A DNA stretch of 64,000 nt from DASRIA01 sp963768885 (GTDB lineage Bacteria; Actinomycetota; Thermoleophilia; Solirubrobacterales; JBBDJG01), in contig CAVYJN010000006.1 in the NCBI GenBank assembly GCA_963768885.1, forward strand, positions 1-64,000, read 5' to 3'. Made by a program: the position numbers and the translations under genes. Positions 47,058 to 56,479 of this stretch are shown here, in pieces. The first letter of the stretch is position 1. Each line of letters opens with the position of its first letter. The notes beneath the pieces were generated by a model that ran no database searches, had not been told where the DNA came from, and saw only the letters and a program-made list of their open reading frames with translations.

Positions 47058-48818
47058 TCAGCCGAGCTCGACCCGCACGAACTTCGCCACGGACGGAACG
47101 CCGGCGTCGTTCAGCACGAACAGCATGTAGTAGGTCGGCGGCGCGACCGCCGGGGACGGGGGAGCCTCGACGGTGAGCGTCCCGCCGGGGCCGGCCGTCG
47201 TCGTGAGCGGGACGTATCGCTGGCTCATGTCGTTCGCGTGGGTGACCGCGCCGGGAGCGATCAGGACCGCCTTCGTCGCGCCGCCCGCCGTCGAGACCGT
47301 GAACGTGTCGCCGTAGCCGACCGCGCCGGGCGCCGACTGGATCGTGGGGCGCGCGCCCTGGAACAGGTATGGCGGCTCGTAGATCTCGGCGGTGTCGTTC
47401 GAGCTGCCGCCGTACCCGTCGTCGCCCGCCGACAGCACGCGGCCGTCCGGCAGCAGCAGCGCCGTCGAGTGGTAGGTGCGCAGCTCGTCCTGCGCGGGGC
47501 CGAGGGCCCAGGTCCCGGTCGACTCGTCCCAGATCTCGATGTTGCGGTGTACCGCGGGGTCCCCCGAGCGCCTGTTGCCGTTGAGGATCCCGTAGCCGCC
47601 GCCGACGGTGACCATCGAGCGGTCGGGCAGCAGGACGGTGTTGTGGTGCGCGCGGCCGTTGTTGAGCGGCGGCGCCGCCGTCCATCCTGCCTGCGGATTC
47701 GCCTCGTCGAACGTCTCGGTGGTCGGCAGGGGAGTCGAGGAGCCGCTGTCGGGCAGCGAGTCGCGGTCCACTCCGCCGATCAGCTCGACCCGGGTGGACC
47801 CGCCGGTGCCGCCGGGGAGCAGGACGCCGGTCCCCCAGGTGTGCCGCAGCGGGTTCGGCGCGTCCTCCCAGGAAAGCGCCCCGATGCCGCTCAGGCGGAA
47901 GAACCAGCTGTCGGTGGGCTCGGGGCCGGCGACCAGGACCCTGCCGCTCGGCATCTGGAAGAGATGCGGATAGAGGCCGCCCTGCGGGGGCTGGTCCTGC
48001 TGCCCGCGCACGCTCAACAGCGTGTTGAAGTCGAGGTTCGTGTTGTAGCTCTCGATCTGCTGGTTGACGTTCGGCTCGCCGCGCTCGTCGAGCCCGTCCA
48101 TCACGACCGTGCGGCCGTCGGCGAGCAGGACCTGCGTCGGGTACCAGCGCCCGTGGCGCATGTCCGCGCGCCGCGTCCAGGTCTCGGTGATCGGGTCGAA
48201 CGTGAAGACGGTCTTCATCCCCTCGCGACGGCCGACCGTGCCGCCCATCACCACCACGGTGCCGTCGTCGAGGAACGACTGGCCCGCGCAGAAGATGTTC
48301 GCCGGCTCGTCCTCGAGGCCCGGCACGCGCGGTGGGTACACCGCCCTCGTCGTCTGGGTCACCGGGTCGAGCAGGAAGGCACGGCCGGAGGTGGTGCCCG
48401 TGAAGTAGAGGACCTTGCCGGTCCGCAGCATCACGGCGTGCACCGCGACGCCGGAGATCGCGAACTTCGGCGCCCAGCGGCCGACCTCCGCGGGGTCGGT
48501 GCTCGCCGCTGCCGCCGCCGGGCTGTCCGCCGGGGTGGTCCCCCGCGATGCGGCCGTCTCGCGCGCCCGGGCGCGCGCCAGCGCGTGCTCGGCTGCGTGG
48601 GCGGGCCCGAGCAGGCGCTCCTCCGCCGCGCGCAGCCGTCGCTCGGCCGTTGGAGTCACAGGCGCGCTCGTCGCCGTCGCCGTCACGTCGGCATGCGGAC
48701 GGGGCGCCGTCGATGCGGGCGCGATCGCCGCGTCGGTCCTGTCGAGCGCAGGCGCGAGCGCCAGGCTCGCGACGATCGCCGGCGCGCCCAGGCACACCTT
48801 CCAGCGCAGCTTTCCCAT
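47058..48818 (-). CDS. Secreted galactose-oxidase-like copper radical oxidase (kelch, DUF1929)
   Basis: 586 residues. A signal peptide (CLGAPAIVASLALAPAL), an Ala/Arg-rich linker (about 45-105), a kelch beta-propeller and a C-terminal DUF1929 domain. All copper and cofactor ligands of galactose oxidase have candidates: Cys in ANIFCAGQSF, Tyr in RWYPTQVLLADG, Tyr-His in RTYHSTALLLPDG, His in VTHANDMSQRYVPL. The enzyme would oxidise a primary alcohol or sugar outside the cell with release of hydrogen peroxide. ATG 48818 is chosen for its ribosome site GGTGAGGAGGCTG. Confidence 0.87.
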   Translation of the reverse strand: MGKLRWKVCLGAPAIVASLALAPALDRTDAAIAPASTAPRPHADVTATATSAPVTPTAERRLRAAEERLLGPAHAAEHALARARARETAASRGTTPADSPAAAAASTDPAEVGRWAPKFAISGVAVHAVMLRTGKVLYFTGTTSGRAFLLDPVTQTTRAVYPPRVPGLEDEPANIFCAGQSFLDDGTVVVMGGTVGRREGMKTVFTFDPITETWTRRADMRHGRWYPTQVLLADGRTVVMDGLDERGEPNVNQQIESYNTNLDFNTLLSVRGQQDQPPQGGLYPHLFQMPSGRVLVAGPEPTDSWFFRLSGIGALSWEDAPNPLRHTWGTGVLLPGGTGGSTRVELIGGVDRDSLPDSGSSTPLPTTETFDEANPQAGWTAAPPLNNGRAHHNTVLLPDRSMVTVGGGYGILNGNRRSGDPAVHRNIEIWDESTGTWALGPAQDELRTYHSTALLLPDGRVLSAGDDGYGGSSNDTAEIYEPPYLFQGARPTIQSAPGAVGYGDTFTVSTAGGATKAVLIAPGAVTHANDMSQRYVPLTTTAGPGGTLTVEAPPSPAVAPPTYYMLFVLNDAGVPSVAKFVRVELG

Positions 48819-48940
48819 CAGCCTCCTCACCGTTTCGGCATCCATGCCTGTCAAGGGGAGCCTAATCGTCCCCGGCCGGACCCGGCAAGGGTCCCCACCG
48901 GCCACCGGCGGCCGTCGCAACGGCTAGGGTCTCGGCCGCG

Positions 48941-49393
48941 ATGACGACGCCTCCGCCCCCAGGGCCTGCTCCGCGCCCCGAGATCGAGCACACCGCCGGT
49001 CCGTCTGCCTCGACCGGATGGCGGCGTGCCGCCGGGATCGGCTACGTCGTGGTCGCCGCGCTGTTCATCGTCTCGGTGTTCGTGCAGTTCTTCCTCGCGG
49101 GACTCGGCGTGTTCGGCGCCGAGAGCTTCGAGGCCCACAAGGACTTCGCCGGGGTGTTCCACCTCTTCGCGCTGCTGCTCGTGATCCTCGCGCTGCTGGT
49201 GCGCCGCAACCGCGTCGACCTGACCCTCGTGGTCGCGCTCTTCGTGCTGACCACGATCCAGTTCTCGCTGCCCGAGGCCGACGACGGGTACGTCGCGGCG
49301 CTTCACGTCCTGAACGCGCTGGTCATCTACACCGTGGCTTTCCACGTGCTCCAGCGGGCGATCCGCACGATGCGCGCCGCGCCCGCCGTCTGA
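48941..49393 (+). CDS. DUF6220-like four-helix membrane protein
   Basis: A 150-residue protein with a Pro-rich N-terminus and four membrane helices (GIGYVVVAALFIVSVFVQFF, GVFHLFALLLVILALL and two more). His residues at helix ends (EAHKDFAGVFH, AALHVLNAL, AFHVLQ) fit a haem- or metal-binding arrangement, but this is speculative. Family assignment rests on general pattern. Confidence 0.6.
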   Translation: MTTPPPPGPAPRPEIEHTAGPSASTGWRRAAGIGYVVVAALFIVSVFVQFFLAGLGVFGAESFEAHKDFAGVFHLFALLLVILALLVRRNRVDLTLVVALFVLTTIQFSLPEADDGYVAALHVLNALVIYTVAFHVLQRAIRTMRAAPAV

Positions 49394-49421
49394 GCGCGTC
49401 GATCCCGCTACAGTGGGCGGC

Positions 49422-49693
49422 GGACCGTGCTAGGCGGGGCGCTAGCGGTGCCCTGTACCCGCAATCCGCTCTAGCGGGGCTGAATTCCCGTCCAAGGGTT
49501 CGGCTTTCAGGGCCAGTACGCCGAGCGAGGCGTTGATGGCCAGGTCCCGCGCGATGGAGTCCCGTGAACCAGGTCAGATCCGGAAGGAAGCAGCCTTAAG
49601 CGGTCTTCCCCATGCGCCGCGGGTCAGCCTGGCCGGAGCCACAACTCGGCTGACACGCCTGGGGGCCTGTTCTCGACGACGGGTGCACGGTCC
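49422..49693 (+). ncRNA. ffs: Signal recognition particle RNA, large bacterial type
   Basis: The helix 8 core is present (CAGATCCGGAAGGAAGCAGC, 49576-49595), with its returning strand GCGCCGCGGGTCAGCCTGGC. The 5' Alu-like part GTGCTAGGCGGGGCGCTAGC and ACCCGCAATCCGCTCTAGC is that of the large SRP RNA. The ends pair through GGACCGTGC and GCACGGTCC, giving about 270 bases. It binds Ffh and directs membrane proteins to the translocon. The dnaX-ybaB-recR group lies downstream, an arrangement seen in many bacteria. Confidence 0.92.
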
Positions 49694-51136
49694 TTATTCA
49701 CAGCCCCGCTGGTAGAGGCTCCAAGACTCGTTCCCTGCGACGCGGCGAAAGCCCGCCGGGACCGCCAGCGCGATGCGTCTCGGGTCGCGCGGGTCGAGCA
49801 CGAACTTCTCCTGCACGACCCGGTTGGCCGGCGCGACGTAGAGCCCGCGCAGCGGGCGCTCGAGCTGCGCCGAGACGAAGCGCTGCGGGTCGCGGTCGAG
49901 GTACCACGCGAGGATCGGCACGGGCCGGTGGTTCGGCACGTACACCGGGGCGCAGCGCTCGAGCAGCGGCCGCGCGGCCGGATCCTCGGTGAGGTCGCGC
50001 AGGTCGTCCTGGATCCCGCCCCGTAGCTGGATGCCGTCGCGCAGCCGGTCGAGCCGGTCGGTCTGGTGCGAGATCGTGGAGCCCACGAAGGCGATCAGCA
50101 GCACGGTCGCGCCCGCGATCCACCAGCGCCGCCCACGGTCCGCCGGCGTGGCGATCCAGCCCAGCGCGGCGAACCCGAAGAAGATCGCGAGCATCGCGGC
50201 GGGGAGGAACAGGTAGCGGCCGAGCAGCGACAGGCCCGCGATCCCGATGAAGACGAACGAGATCCCACCGAGCACCGCGAGCGCCGCGGGCACCAGCGCG
50301 CGCTCACGTGCGTAGCGCAGGGCGAGGAAGAAGCCCGCGGTCCCACCCACGAGCGGGACCCAGCGCAGGATCTCGCCGAGCCGCCGGGGCATGATCTCGG
50401 GGACGTTCTCGATGCCCTGCGGACGGCCCAGCGTGTCGGCGGTGTCGCGCGTGAAGGTCAGGGAGTGCAGCGCGTCCCCCGTGACCGCGAGATCGCTCAG
50501 CGCCCACAGCACCGGCGGCGCGACGGCAACGGCGGCCAGCATCGCGGCGCGACGGCGATCGAGCGCCGGCAGCAGGTAGAGCCAGTAGGCCGCCCCCAGC
50601 AGCCACGCCTCGGGCCGCAGCAAGCCGGCCAGCCCGATCAGCACGAGCACCGAGAGACCGCGCCGTGGCCGGCGGATCTCGAGCACCGCGGCCGACACGA
50701 CCAGCGCCAGGAACGGGATGTCGACATATGCGCGCACCGCCTGCGACACGAACGGGTCCCGCGTCGCGACGACGAACGCCGCGAGCGCCCCGGCCGCCCA
50801 GCCGAACGACTCCCGGCCGAGCAGGAACACCCCCCACACGAGCGCTCCCCAGGCGAGCAGCGCGAGCGCCAGCATCGCCGTGTAACCCGCGTCCTCGCCG
50901 AGCAGGGACACGGGGATCGCCACCAGCTCGGCCAGCGGATGCGGCGTGGGAGCGAGCGTGACCTCGTAGTCCGGCGTGCGCCCGCCGGCGAGGTCCCGGC
51001 CCCAGATCAGCGAGTAGAGCGTGTCGTAGTTGAGGAACGCGCGGCTGAAGATCAGCCACGTCACACCGCCGATCGCCGCCGCGGCAGCCGCGTGCAGGAC
51101 GCCGCGCGGCACGCGGTTGGAGGGCGGCGTGGGCAC
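49694..51136 (-). CDS. GT-C-like polytopic membrane protein
   Basis: A 480-residue protein with about eleven membrane helices and a soluble C-terminal part of about 130 residues. The first loop has NYDTLYSLIWGRDLAGGRTP and PTPHPLAELVAIP, where the acidic residues resemble the catalytic loop of GT-C glycosyltransferases that use lipid-linked sugars. Substrate unknown. It starts with GTG 51136; its stop abuts the end of the SRP RNA on the other strand. Confidence 0.7.
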   Translation of the reverse strand: MPTPPSNRVPRGVLHAAAAAAIGGVTWLIFSRAFLNYDTLYSLIWGRDLAGGRTPDYEVTLAPTPHPLAELVAIPVSLLGEDAGYTAMLALALLAWGALVWGVFLLGRESFGWAAGALAAFVVATRDPFVSQAVRAYVDIPFLALVVSAAVLEIRRPRRGLSVLVLIGLAGLLRPEAWLLGAAYWLYLLPALDRRRAAMLAAVAVAPPVLWALSDLAVTGDALHSLTFTRDTADTLGRPQGIENVPEIMPRRLGEILRWVPLVGGTAGFFLALRYARERALVPAALAVLGGISFVFIGIAGLSLLGRYLFLPAAMLAIFFGFAALGWIATPADRGRRWWIAGATVLLIAFVGSTISHQTDRLDRLRDGIQLRGGIQDDLRDLTEDPAARPLLERCAPVYVPNHRPVPILAWYLDRDPQRFVSAQLERPLRGLYVAPANRVVQEKFVLDPRDPRRIALAVPAGFRRVAGNESWSLYQRGCE

Positions 51137-51229
51137 GTCGCGGGGCAGGTTATCGCCGCATATGGGCGTGAACGGCAGTGCCTACAATGGCGAAGTGAGA
51201 GGTTTCACCGGCGGCGAGGTGCTCTACCA

Positions 51230-52153
51230 GTGGCGTTAGTGCAGATCCTGGCCGTCAACAAGGCACCGCCGATGCCGGACGTGCTCCAGGACGCCCACCT
51301 GGACCGGCCCGGCATAAAGGACGAGGACGGCGGCAAGGCGCTCCGCGTCTTCGGGTGGTTGATCGGCAACCTCGTGCGCCCCGTGGCGGTCGAGATCTCG
51401 TACCGCAACAGGGTGATCGGGGTCGCCCCGATCGACCGCCGGCGCCCCGACGTCGAGGCAACCCACCCCGCGCTTGGCCAGACGCCGTGCGGTTTCTCCC
51501 AATTGGTCGACGTGAGCGAGCTGGCGCCGGAGTTCGAGCTGACCCTGCGCGCGCTGCTCGAGGACGGCAGCCGCGTGGGGATCGGGTCGGTGGAGGGGCG
51601 GCATGCTCAACCGGGAGCCGACACGTCCGCGCCCCCTCCGAGCGAGCGCAACGAGACGGCCGCCGCGCAGGCCGGTCTCACGCGCGACGTCGAGCGGTTG
51701 ATCGAGCGCCATCAGGCGTCCGGAGTGATCGAGCCGGAGCTCGCCGACATGCCGGCCGTCGCCGGCCGCAGCGTGCTCGTGATCGGCAGCGGCCTCGGGG
51801 GGCTCGCCCGTGAGCTCCGCGCACGAGGCGCCGCGCTCGTCGACGTGCTCGAGCCCGACGAGCACCTCGCCAAGGTCGAGCGGATCGTCACTGCGCACCT
51901 CGACGTGACCCGGGTGTTCATCCACGACGGCGACCCGGCGGACGCCACGACCTTCCCACCGGGTCACCGGCTGGCGCTCGCGCGGGTTCCCGTCGACGGT
52001 GGAGATCCCTTGCTGCCCGACGCGCTGCGCGACTCCTTCCCCCATCACGAGGTGCTGGCGAGCCCGCGCGCGAAGTTCGCCTACGTCGTGCTCGCGGCGA
52101 CGAAGGAGGGCCTCGACGACTTCCTGCGCCCCGTGGAGGCGGTCTCGGGATGA
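51230..52153 (+). CDS. Beta-sandwich plus degenerate methyltransferase-fold protein
   Basis: A 307-residue protein. The N-terminal 110 residues form a beta-sandwich module (RVFGWLIGNLVRPVAVEISY, DRRRPDVEATHPALGQTPCG). The C-terminal part has a SAM-like Rossmann pattern (VLVIGSGLGGLARELRARGA then VDVLEPDEHLAKVERIV) with a shortened second half. It starts GTG 51230, with TACAAT at 51182-51187 as a possible -10. Its TGA overlaps the next ATG (ATGA), so the two are translated together. It probably modifies a surface glycan, given the membrane GT-like neighbour; inference. Confidence 0.65.
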   Translation: MALVQILAVNKAPPMPDVLQDAHLDRPGIKDEDGGKALRVFGWLIGNLVRPVAVEISYRNRVIGVAPIDRRRPDVEATHPALGQTPCGFSQLVDVSELAPEFELTLRALLEDGSRVGIGSVEGRHAQPGADTSAPPPSERNETAAAQAGLTRDVERLIERHQASGVIEPELADMPAVAGRSVLVIGSGLGGLARELRARGAALVDVLEPDEHLAKVERIVTAHLDVTRVFIHDGDPADATTFPPGHRLALARVPVDGGDPLLPDALRDSFPHHEVLASPRAKFAYVVLAATKEGLDDFLRPVEAVSG

Positions 52154-54303
52154 GCGTCGCGGACCTGGACTCGGGGCTGAAGCAGATCCTGCTCTCCGCG
52201 CTCGGCGAGCAATACCACAGCGTGTCGCCTCAGGACGGCATCATCACCGGCAACCACTATCAGTCGGTGACGCTCGGCGACCAGCGCACCACCGGGTTTC
52301 GCAGCGACCGCGAGCGCATCCTCGACCGGATCGACTTCGGGGGCAAGAAGGTGCTCGATCTCGGGTCGAACCTGGGGGAGCTGAGCCGGGCGGCTCGGAC
52401 GCGCGGCGCGCGACTCGTCGACGGATTCGAGTATGACCCCTACTTCGTCCGGATCGCGAACCTGATCAACGCGCTCAACGGCGTCACGCGCGTGTCGTTC
52501 GAGCAGCGCGACATCGCGGACCTCGAGGCCTACGACCAGCACTACGACATCGTGCTCGCGTTCGCCGTGTTCGCCTACATCAGCGCGGCGATGCCGCAGA
52601 TTGCCCGGAACACGGACGTGCTCGTGTTCGAGACTCACAAGCTCGAGGGCGATTTCGAGGAGCACTACATCCGGCCGATCTCCGAGCACTTCCCGGTCCA
52701 TCGGGTGATATCGGCGTCCGATTGGGGGATGGAGGACGACCGGCGAGCGATCCGTGCGGTGGTCGTGTTCGCGAAGGACGCCGACATCCTGGGGTCCGTG
52801 CTGAAGCCCGGTGCCGATGCGGACCACGCGACCGGCGCGGCGACCCCGCCGCCCGAGCCCGAACCCGACGTGCGCCTGCTGGACGTGCAGCGCACCTCCC
52901 TGCAGAGCAGGTTCTTCGACGCCTTCGCGTTCGACTCGCCCGCCGACCTCGTGGCGGCGGTCGAAGCCATGCGGATCGACGTGGAGACGATCTCGCGAAG
53001 CCTCGACGCGCGCAGGCTCGTGTACTCGGGCTGGGTTTACTGGTTCCTCTACCTGAAGGGCTTCCTCGACTACCGCGAGACGGGCAACCAGGGTCCCGGC
53101 AACGTCTTCTACGACTACCTCACCGGGCACTACGGCGAGGGAGGCGACAACGGCGCGGACCCCGGCGTGAAGCACTTCCTCGCGCGGCCCGCCGACGCGG
53201 CCGAGGTCGTCCGCCGCCGCTTCCGCGACATGGAGATCTTCCAGGGCGGCGACGCCGAGGAGGCGAGCCGCGTCGCGCCGCTGCGCATCTACCCGGCCGA
53301 GCACGAGGACGCCACGGCCCACCGCGTGTTCGAGCGCGGGCGCCCCGCCCCGCTCCTCGCGCGCGGCATCGACGGTTGGCACCGCCTGTTCGCGGCGCGC
53401 GTGTTCGGCGCCGAGACCCTGCCGGCCGCGGTGATGCGCGCATCGGCGGAGACCTCGCTGCGCGGCGCGATCGAGGAGCTGGACTTCCGCGGCGAGACCC
53501 TCAGGTTGCGCGGGTGGTGCGCGTCGGCCGGCGGGCCGCTCGACGCGGTCGAGGTGAGAGTGCGGCGGCTCGGCGAGCTCGGAATCGCGCGACTCGAACG
53601 CCGGCCGGACGGGGTCGTCGGCTTCGAGTTCGAGGGAGCGGTCGGCAGGCGTGACGACCAGCAGCTGCGCGTCGAGGTCGTCGGCCTGAGGGACTGGGAG
53701 CCGGTGGGAGTGCTGCATGCCCGCTACCTGCCCGAGATGCGCGACGAGCACGGGCGACCCACCTCTCTGCACGCGGTGCGGGGCGCCACCGTCCTCGACG
53801 AGATGCTCGAGCCGATCAGGCGCTGGCGCGCTCCCGGCCGCTTCCGGTCCGTGCTCGACTGGGGCTGCGGCGACGGGCTGCTCGAGCAGTTCATGCCGCG
53901 CTTCGTGCCGAACGCCTCCGTGACCGGGGTCGACTGGGACGCGGAAGGGATCGATCGGCCGCTGCCGGTCGAGGACGTCGACCTCGTGCTCGGCCACGCG
54001 GTGCTCCCGCGCCTGGACCGCGCCGGCCAGGCCGCCTGGCTGCCCGTGCTCGCCCGCGCGATGCAGTCCGGCGGCTACGCCGCGCTCACCCTCCGCGGCG
54101 AGCTCCTTCGCCCCTTCGTGACCGACCCGGGGGTGCTCGCGGACCTCGAGCGCGACGGCATCTGCGACCGGCCGGCGGCCGGCGGCACGATGCAAACTCG
54201 CGCATTTACCGAGAAGCTCTGCGCCGAGCTGTTCGACGTGCTGGCCTACGTCGAGGGCGGCGTCGGGAGCGAGCACGACCTGATCGTCCTGCGCAAGCCG
54301 TGA
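52150..54303 (+). CDS. Composite protein: two methyltransferase domains around a ParB-like domain
   Basis: 717 residues. Residues about 40-220 form a class I methyltransferase (KKVLDLGSNLGELSRAARTR, IVLAFAVFAYIS). About 265-360 is a helical region. About 365-435 is a ParB/sulfiredoxin-like motif (LLARGIDGWHRLFAARVFGAE). About 440-545 is a beta-sandwich like that of the upstream gene. About 550-717 is a second methyltransferase (SVLDWGCGDGLLEQFMPRF, TGVDWDAEGIDR). The order is unusual and I know no characterised example. It overlaps the preceding gene by four bases. Confidence 0.7.
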   Translation: MSVADLDSGLKQILLSALGEQYHSVSPQDGIITGNHYQSVTLGDQRTTGFRSDRERILDRIDFGGKKVLDLGSNLGELSRAARTRGARLVDGFEYDPYFVRIANLINALNGVTRVSFEQRDIADLEAYDQHYDIVLAFAVFAYISAAMPQIARNTDVLVFETHKLEGDFEEHYIRPISEHFPVHRVISASDWGMEDDRRAIRAVVVFAKDADILGSVLKPGADADHATGAATPPPEPEPDVRLLDVQRTSLQSRFFDAFAFDSPADLVAAVEAMRIDVETISRSLDARRLVYSGWVYWFLYLKGFLDYRETGNQGPGNVFYDYLTGHYGEGGDNGADPGVKHFLARPADAAEVVRRRFRDMEIFQGGDAEEASRVAPLRIYPAEHEDATAHRVFERGRPAPLLARGIDGWHRLFAARVFGAETLPAAVMRASAETSLRGAIEELDFRGETLRLRGWCASAGGPLDAVEVRVRRLGELGIARLERRPDGVVGFEFEGAVGRRDDQQLRVEVVGLRDWEPVGVLHARYLPEMRDEHGRPTSLHAVRGATVLDEMLEPIRRWRAPGRFRSVLDWGCGDGLLEQFMPRFVPNASVTGVDWDAEGIDRPLPVEDVDLVLGHAVLPRLDRAGQAAWLPVLARAMQSGGYAALTLRGELLRPFVTDPGVLADLERDGICDRPAAGGTMQTRAFTEKLCAELFDVLAYVEGGVGSEHDLIVLRKP

Positions 54304-54373
54304 GCTCCCCACCGGCCCGGCGGGGCCCGGTTGTGGCGCAAGCTAGGATGGATCGAGCTTCGACCGCCGCCGC

Positions 54374-56050
54374 ATGAGCAGCCTTTACCGCCGCCATAGA
54401 CCGCAGACCTTCGCCGACGTCGTCGGCCAGCCGGCGATCGTCCGGACGATGAGCAACGCGGTCCAGAACGAGAAGATCCACCACGCCTACCTGTTCGTCG
54501 GCGCGCGCGGGACCGGCAAGACCTCGGTCGCGAAGATCCTCGCGCGCTCGCTCAACTGCGTGAACGGGCCGACGCTCGAGCCCTGCGGCGAGTGCGAGTC
54601 CTGCCGCGCGATCACCAACTCCACCTCGCTCGACGTGATCGAGATGGACGCGGCCTCCAACAACTCGGTCGACGACATCAGGGAGCTGCGCGAGAAGGTG
54701 GGCTTCGCCCCCGCGATGGACCGCTGGAAGGTCTACATACTCGACGAGGCGCACATGCTCTCCTCGCAGGCCTGGAACGCGTTCCTCAAGACGCTCGAGG
54801 AGCCGCCGCCGAACACCATCTTCGTGCTCGCCACGACCGAGGCCCACAAGGTGCTGCCGACGATCGTCGACCGCTGCCACCGCTTCGACTTCCACCGTCC
54901 GTCCATCGAGCAGATCACCACGGTGCTCGAACGCATCGCCGCGGCGGAGGGGATCGAAGCCGAGCCGCGCGTGCTCGCGATGATCGCGCGGTCGGCCGGG
55001 GGCAGCTTTCGTGACGCGATCGGGACGCTCGACCAGCTCGTCACCTACGGCGGCAAGCAGGTGTCCTTCGACGACGTCCTCGAGCTGCTCGACGTGGCCG
55101 ACGCGGACCTGATCTTCGCCGCGACGGACGCCGTGATCGCGCGGGATCCCGCCGGCGCCCTGCGCCGCGTGCAGGACCTGAGCGAGTCCGGGCGCGATCC
55201 CGTGCAGTTCATGCGCGACCTCACGTCGCACCTGCGCCAGGTGATCGTCGTCCAGACGCTCGGCGAGCCGCCCGACTCCTTCAGCGTCACCGCCGACCAG
55301 GTCCCGCGCCTCGAGGCGCAGGCGCGCGACCTCGCGCAGGCCGACGCCGTGCGGGCCATCGACCTCCTGGCCGATGCGATCGCGCAGGTCAAGGAGGGCT
55401 CCGATCCGCGCACGCAGCTGGAGGTCGCCCTGCTGAAGGCCTCGCGTCCCGGCACCGACGCTTCGACGGAGGCCCTGCTGATGAGGATCGAGCGGCTGGA
55501 GCGCGGCGCGCCGCCCCCGGCGGCGACGCCCGACGAGCCGCGCGTCACGAGGGCGCCGACGCCCCCGCACGCGCCCGACGAGCCCGCGCCGGCCGCGACG
55601 ACCGTCGCCGCGGCGGTGGCGGAACCGCCCGCGCCCGCGCCGGCGCCCGCGACCGCGCCGCCCCCGCTCGAGCTTCAGAAGCTGTGGCCGGCTGTGCTCG
55701 AGCGCGTGTACGAGGGGGAGGGCGGCGAGATGCTCGCCGCGCTGCTCGCCGACGCGCGCCCCGTCGCGCTCGAGGAGGACGTGCTCGTGCTCGCATACCC
55801 GGCGTCGGCATCGTTCAGCAAGCGCAAGATCGAGGACCGCGCGAACGGCCAGCGGCTCGGCCGCGCGCTCGAGCTCGTCGCCGGGCGTACGTATCGCGTC
55901 CGGATCGAGCTGAGCGAAGACGTTCCGGATGCCGGCGATGCGCCCACGCTGACCGAGGACGAGCTGATACAGCGCTTCAAGAGCACTTTCGACGCGGAGG
56001 ACATGGAGCAGGCCGCATCGACCACCAGTGACACCGACGGAGAGCGATAG
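54374..56050 (+). CDS. dnaX: DNA polymerase III gamma/tau subunit
   Basis: 558 residues. Clamp-loader ATPase: Walker A GARGTGKTS (43-51), zinc cysteines C62, C71, C74 and C77 (in LEPCGECESC), Walker B YILDEAHML, and the sensor region ATTEAHKVLPTIVDRCHRF. A clamp-loader lid and collar follow (to about 365), then a Pro/Ala-rich linker and a C-terminal domain of tau type (LQKLWPAVLERVYEG). It loads the sliding clamp and links polymerase to helicase. No slippery A-run for making gamma by frameshifting was noticed. Confidence 0.95.
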   Translation: MSSLYRRHRPQTFADVVGQPAIVRTMSNAVQNEKIHHAYLFVGARGTGKTSVAKILARSLNCVNGPTLEPCGECESCRAITNSTSLDVIEMDAASNNSVDDIRELREKVGFAPAMDRWKVYILDEAHMLSSQAWNAFLKTLEEPPPNTIFVLATTEAHKVLPTIVDRCHRFDFHRPSIEQITTVLERIAAAEGIEAEPRVLAMIARSAGGSFRDAIGTLDQLVTYGGKQVSFDDVLELLDVADADLIFAATDAVIARDPAGALRRVQDLSESGRDPVQFMRDLTSHLRQVIVVQTLGEPPDSFSVTADQVPRLEAQARDLAQADAVRAIDLLADAIAQVKEGSDPRTQLEVALLKASRPGTDASTEALLMRIERLERGAPPPAATPDEPRVTRAPTPPHAPDEPAPAATTVAAAVAEPPAPAPAPATAPPPLELQKLWPAVLERVYEGEGGEMLAALLADARPVALEEDVLVLAYPASASFSKRKIEDRANGQRLGRALELVAGRTYRVRIELSEDVPDAGDAPTLTEDELIQRFKSTFDAEDMEQAASTTSDTDGER

Positions 56051-56109
56051 GCGGCTTTGCCGCACCTAAAGTCAAGTGAGTCGGCCTACGGCCACCTCAG
56101 GAGAACGAT

Positions 56110-56460
56110 ATGCCTCAGCCGAACATGAACAAGATGCTCAAGCAGGTCCAGCAGATGCAGGCCGACATGGCGAAGGCCCAGGAGCAGCTCAAGCACGAGG
56201 TGGTCGAGGCTTCGGCCGGCGGCGGGATGGTGATCGTGAAGGTCACCGGAGACCTCGAGGTGAAGGAGATCGTGATCAGCCCGGATGCGCTCTCGGCGGA
56301 AGGAAGCGAGGTCGCCCAGGAGGACGTCGAGATGCTCCAGGACATGGTCCTCGCGGCCGTGAACGAGGCGATCCGATCCGCGCAGGAGCTCGCGAACCGC
56401 AAGCTCGGAGGCCTCACCGGCGGCCTCGACCTCGGTGGTCTCGGCCTACCGGGCATGTAG
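56110..56460 (+). CDS. ybaB: YbaB/EbfC nucleoid-associated protein
   Basis: A 116-residue protein of usual family length. It has the N-terminal helix NMNKMLKQVQQMQADMAKAQ, the central strands GGGMVIVKVTGDLEVKEIVI, and a Gly/Leu-rich tail (GGLTGGLDLGGLGLPGM) longer than in E. coli. It binds DNA as a dimer. It stands in the common dnaX-ybaB-recR order with a ribosome site CAGGAGAACG. Confidence 0.93.
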   Translation: MPQPNMNKMLKQVQQMQADMAKAQEQLKHEVVEASAGGGMVIVKVTGDLEVKEIVISPDALSAEGSEVAQEDVEMLQDMVLAAVNEAIRSAQELANRKLGGLTGGLDLGGLGLPGM

Positions 56461-56479
56461 CTTCCTCACCGGACTCCTC

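Noticed and set aside
54374..56050. Programmed frameshift in dnaX
   Set aside because: No A-rich slippery run was noticed in the linker region; the gene reads through as a single tau-type product.
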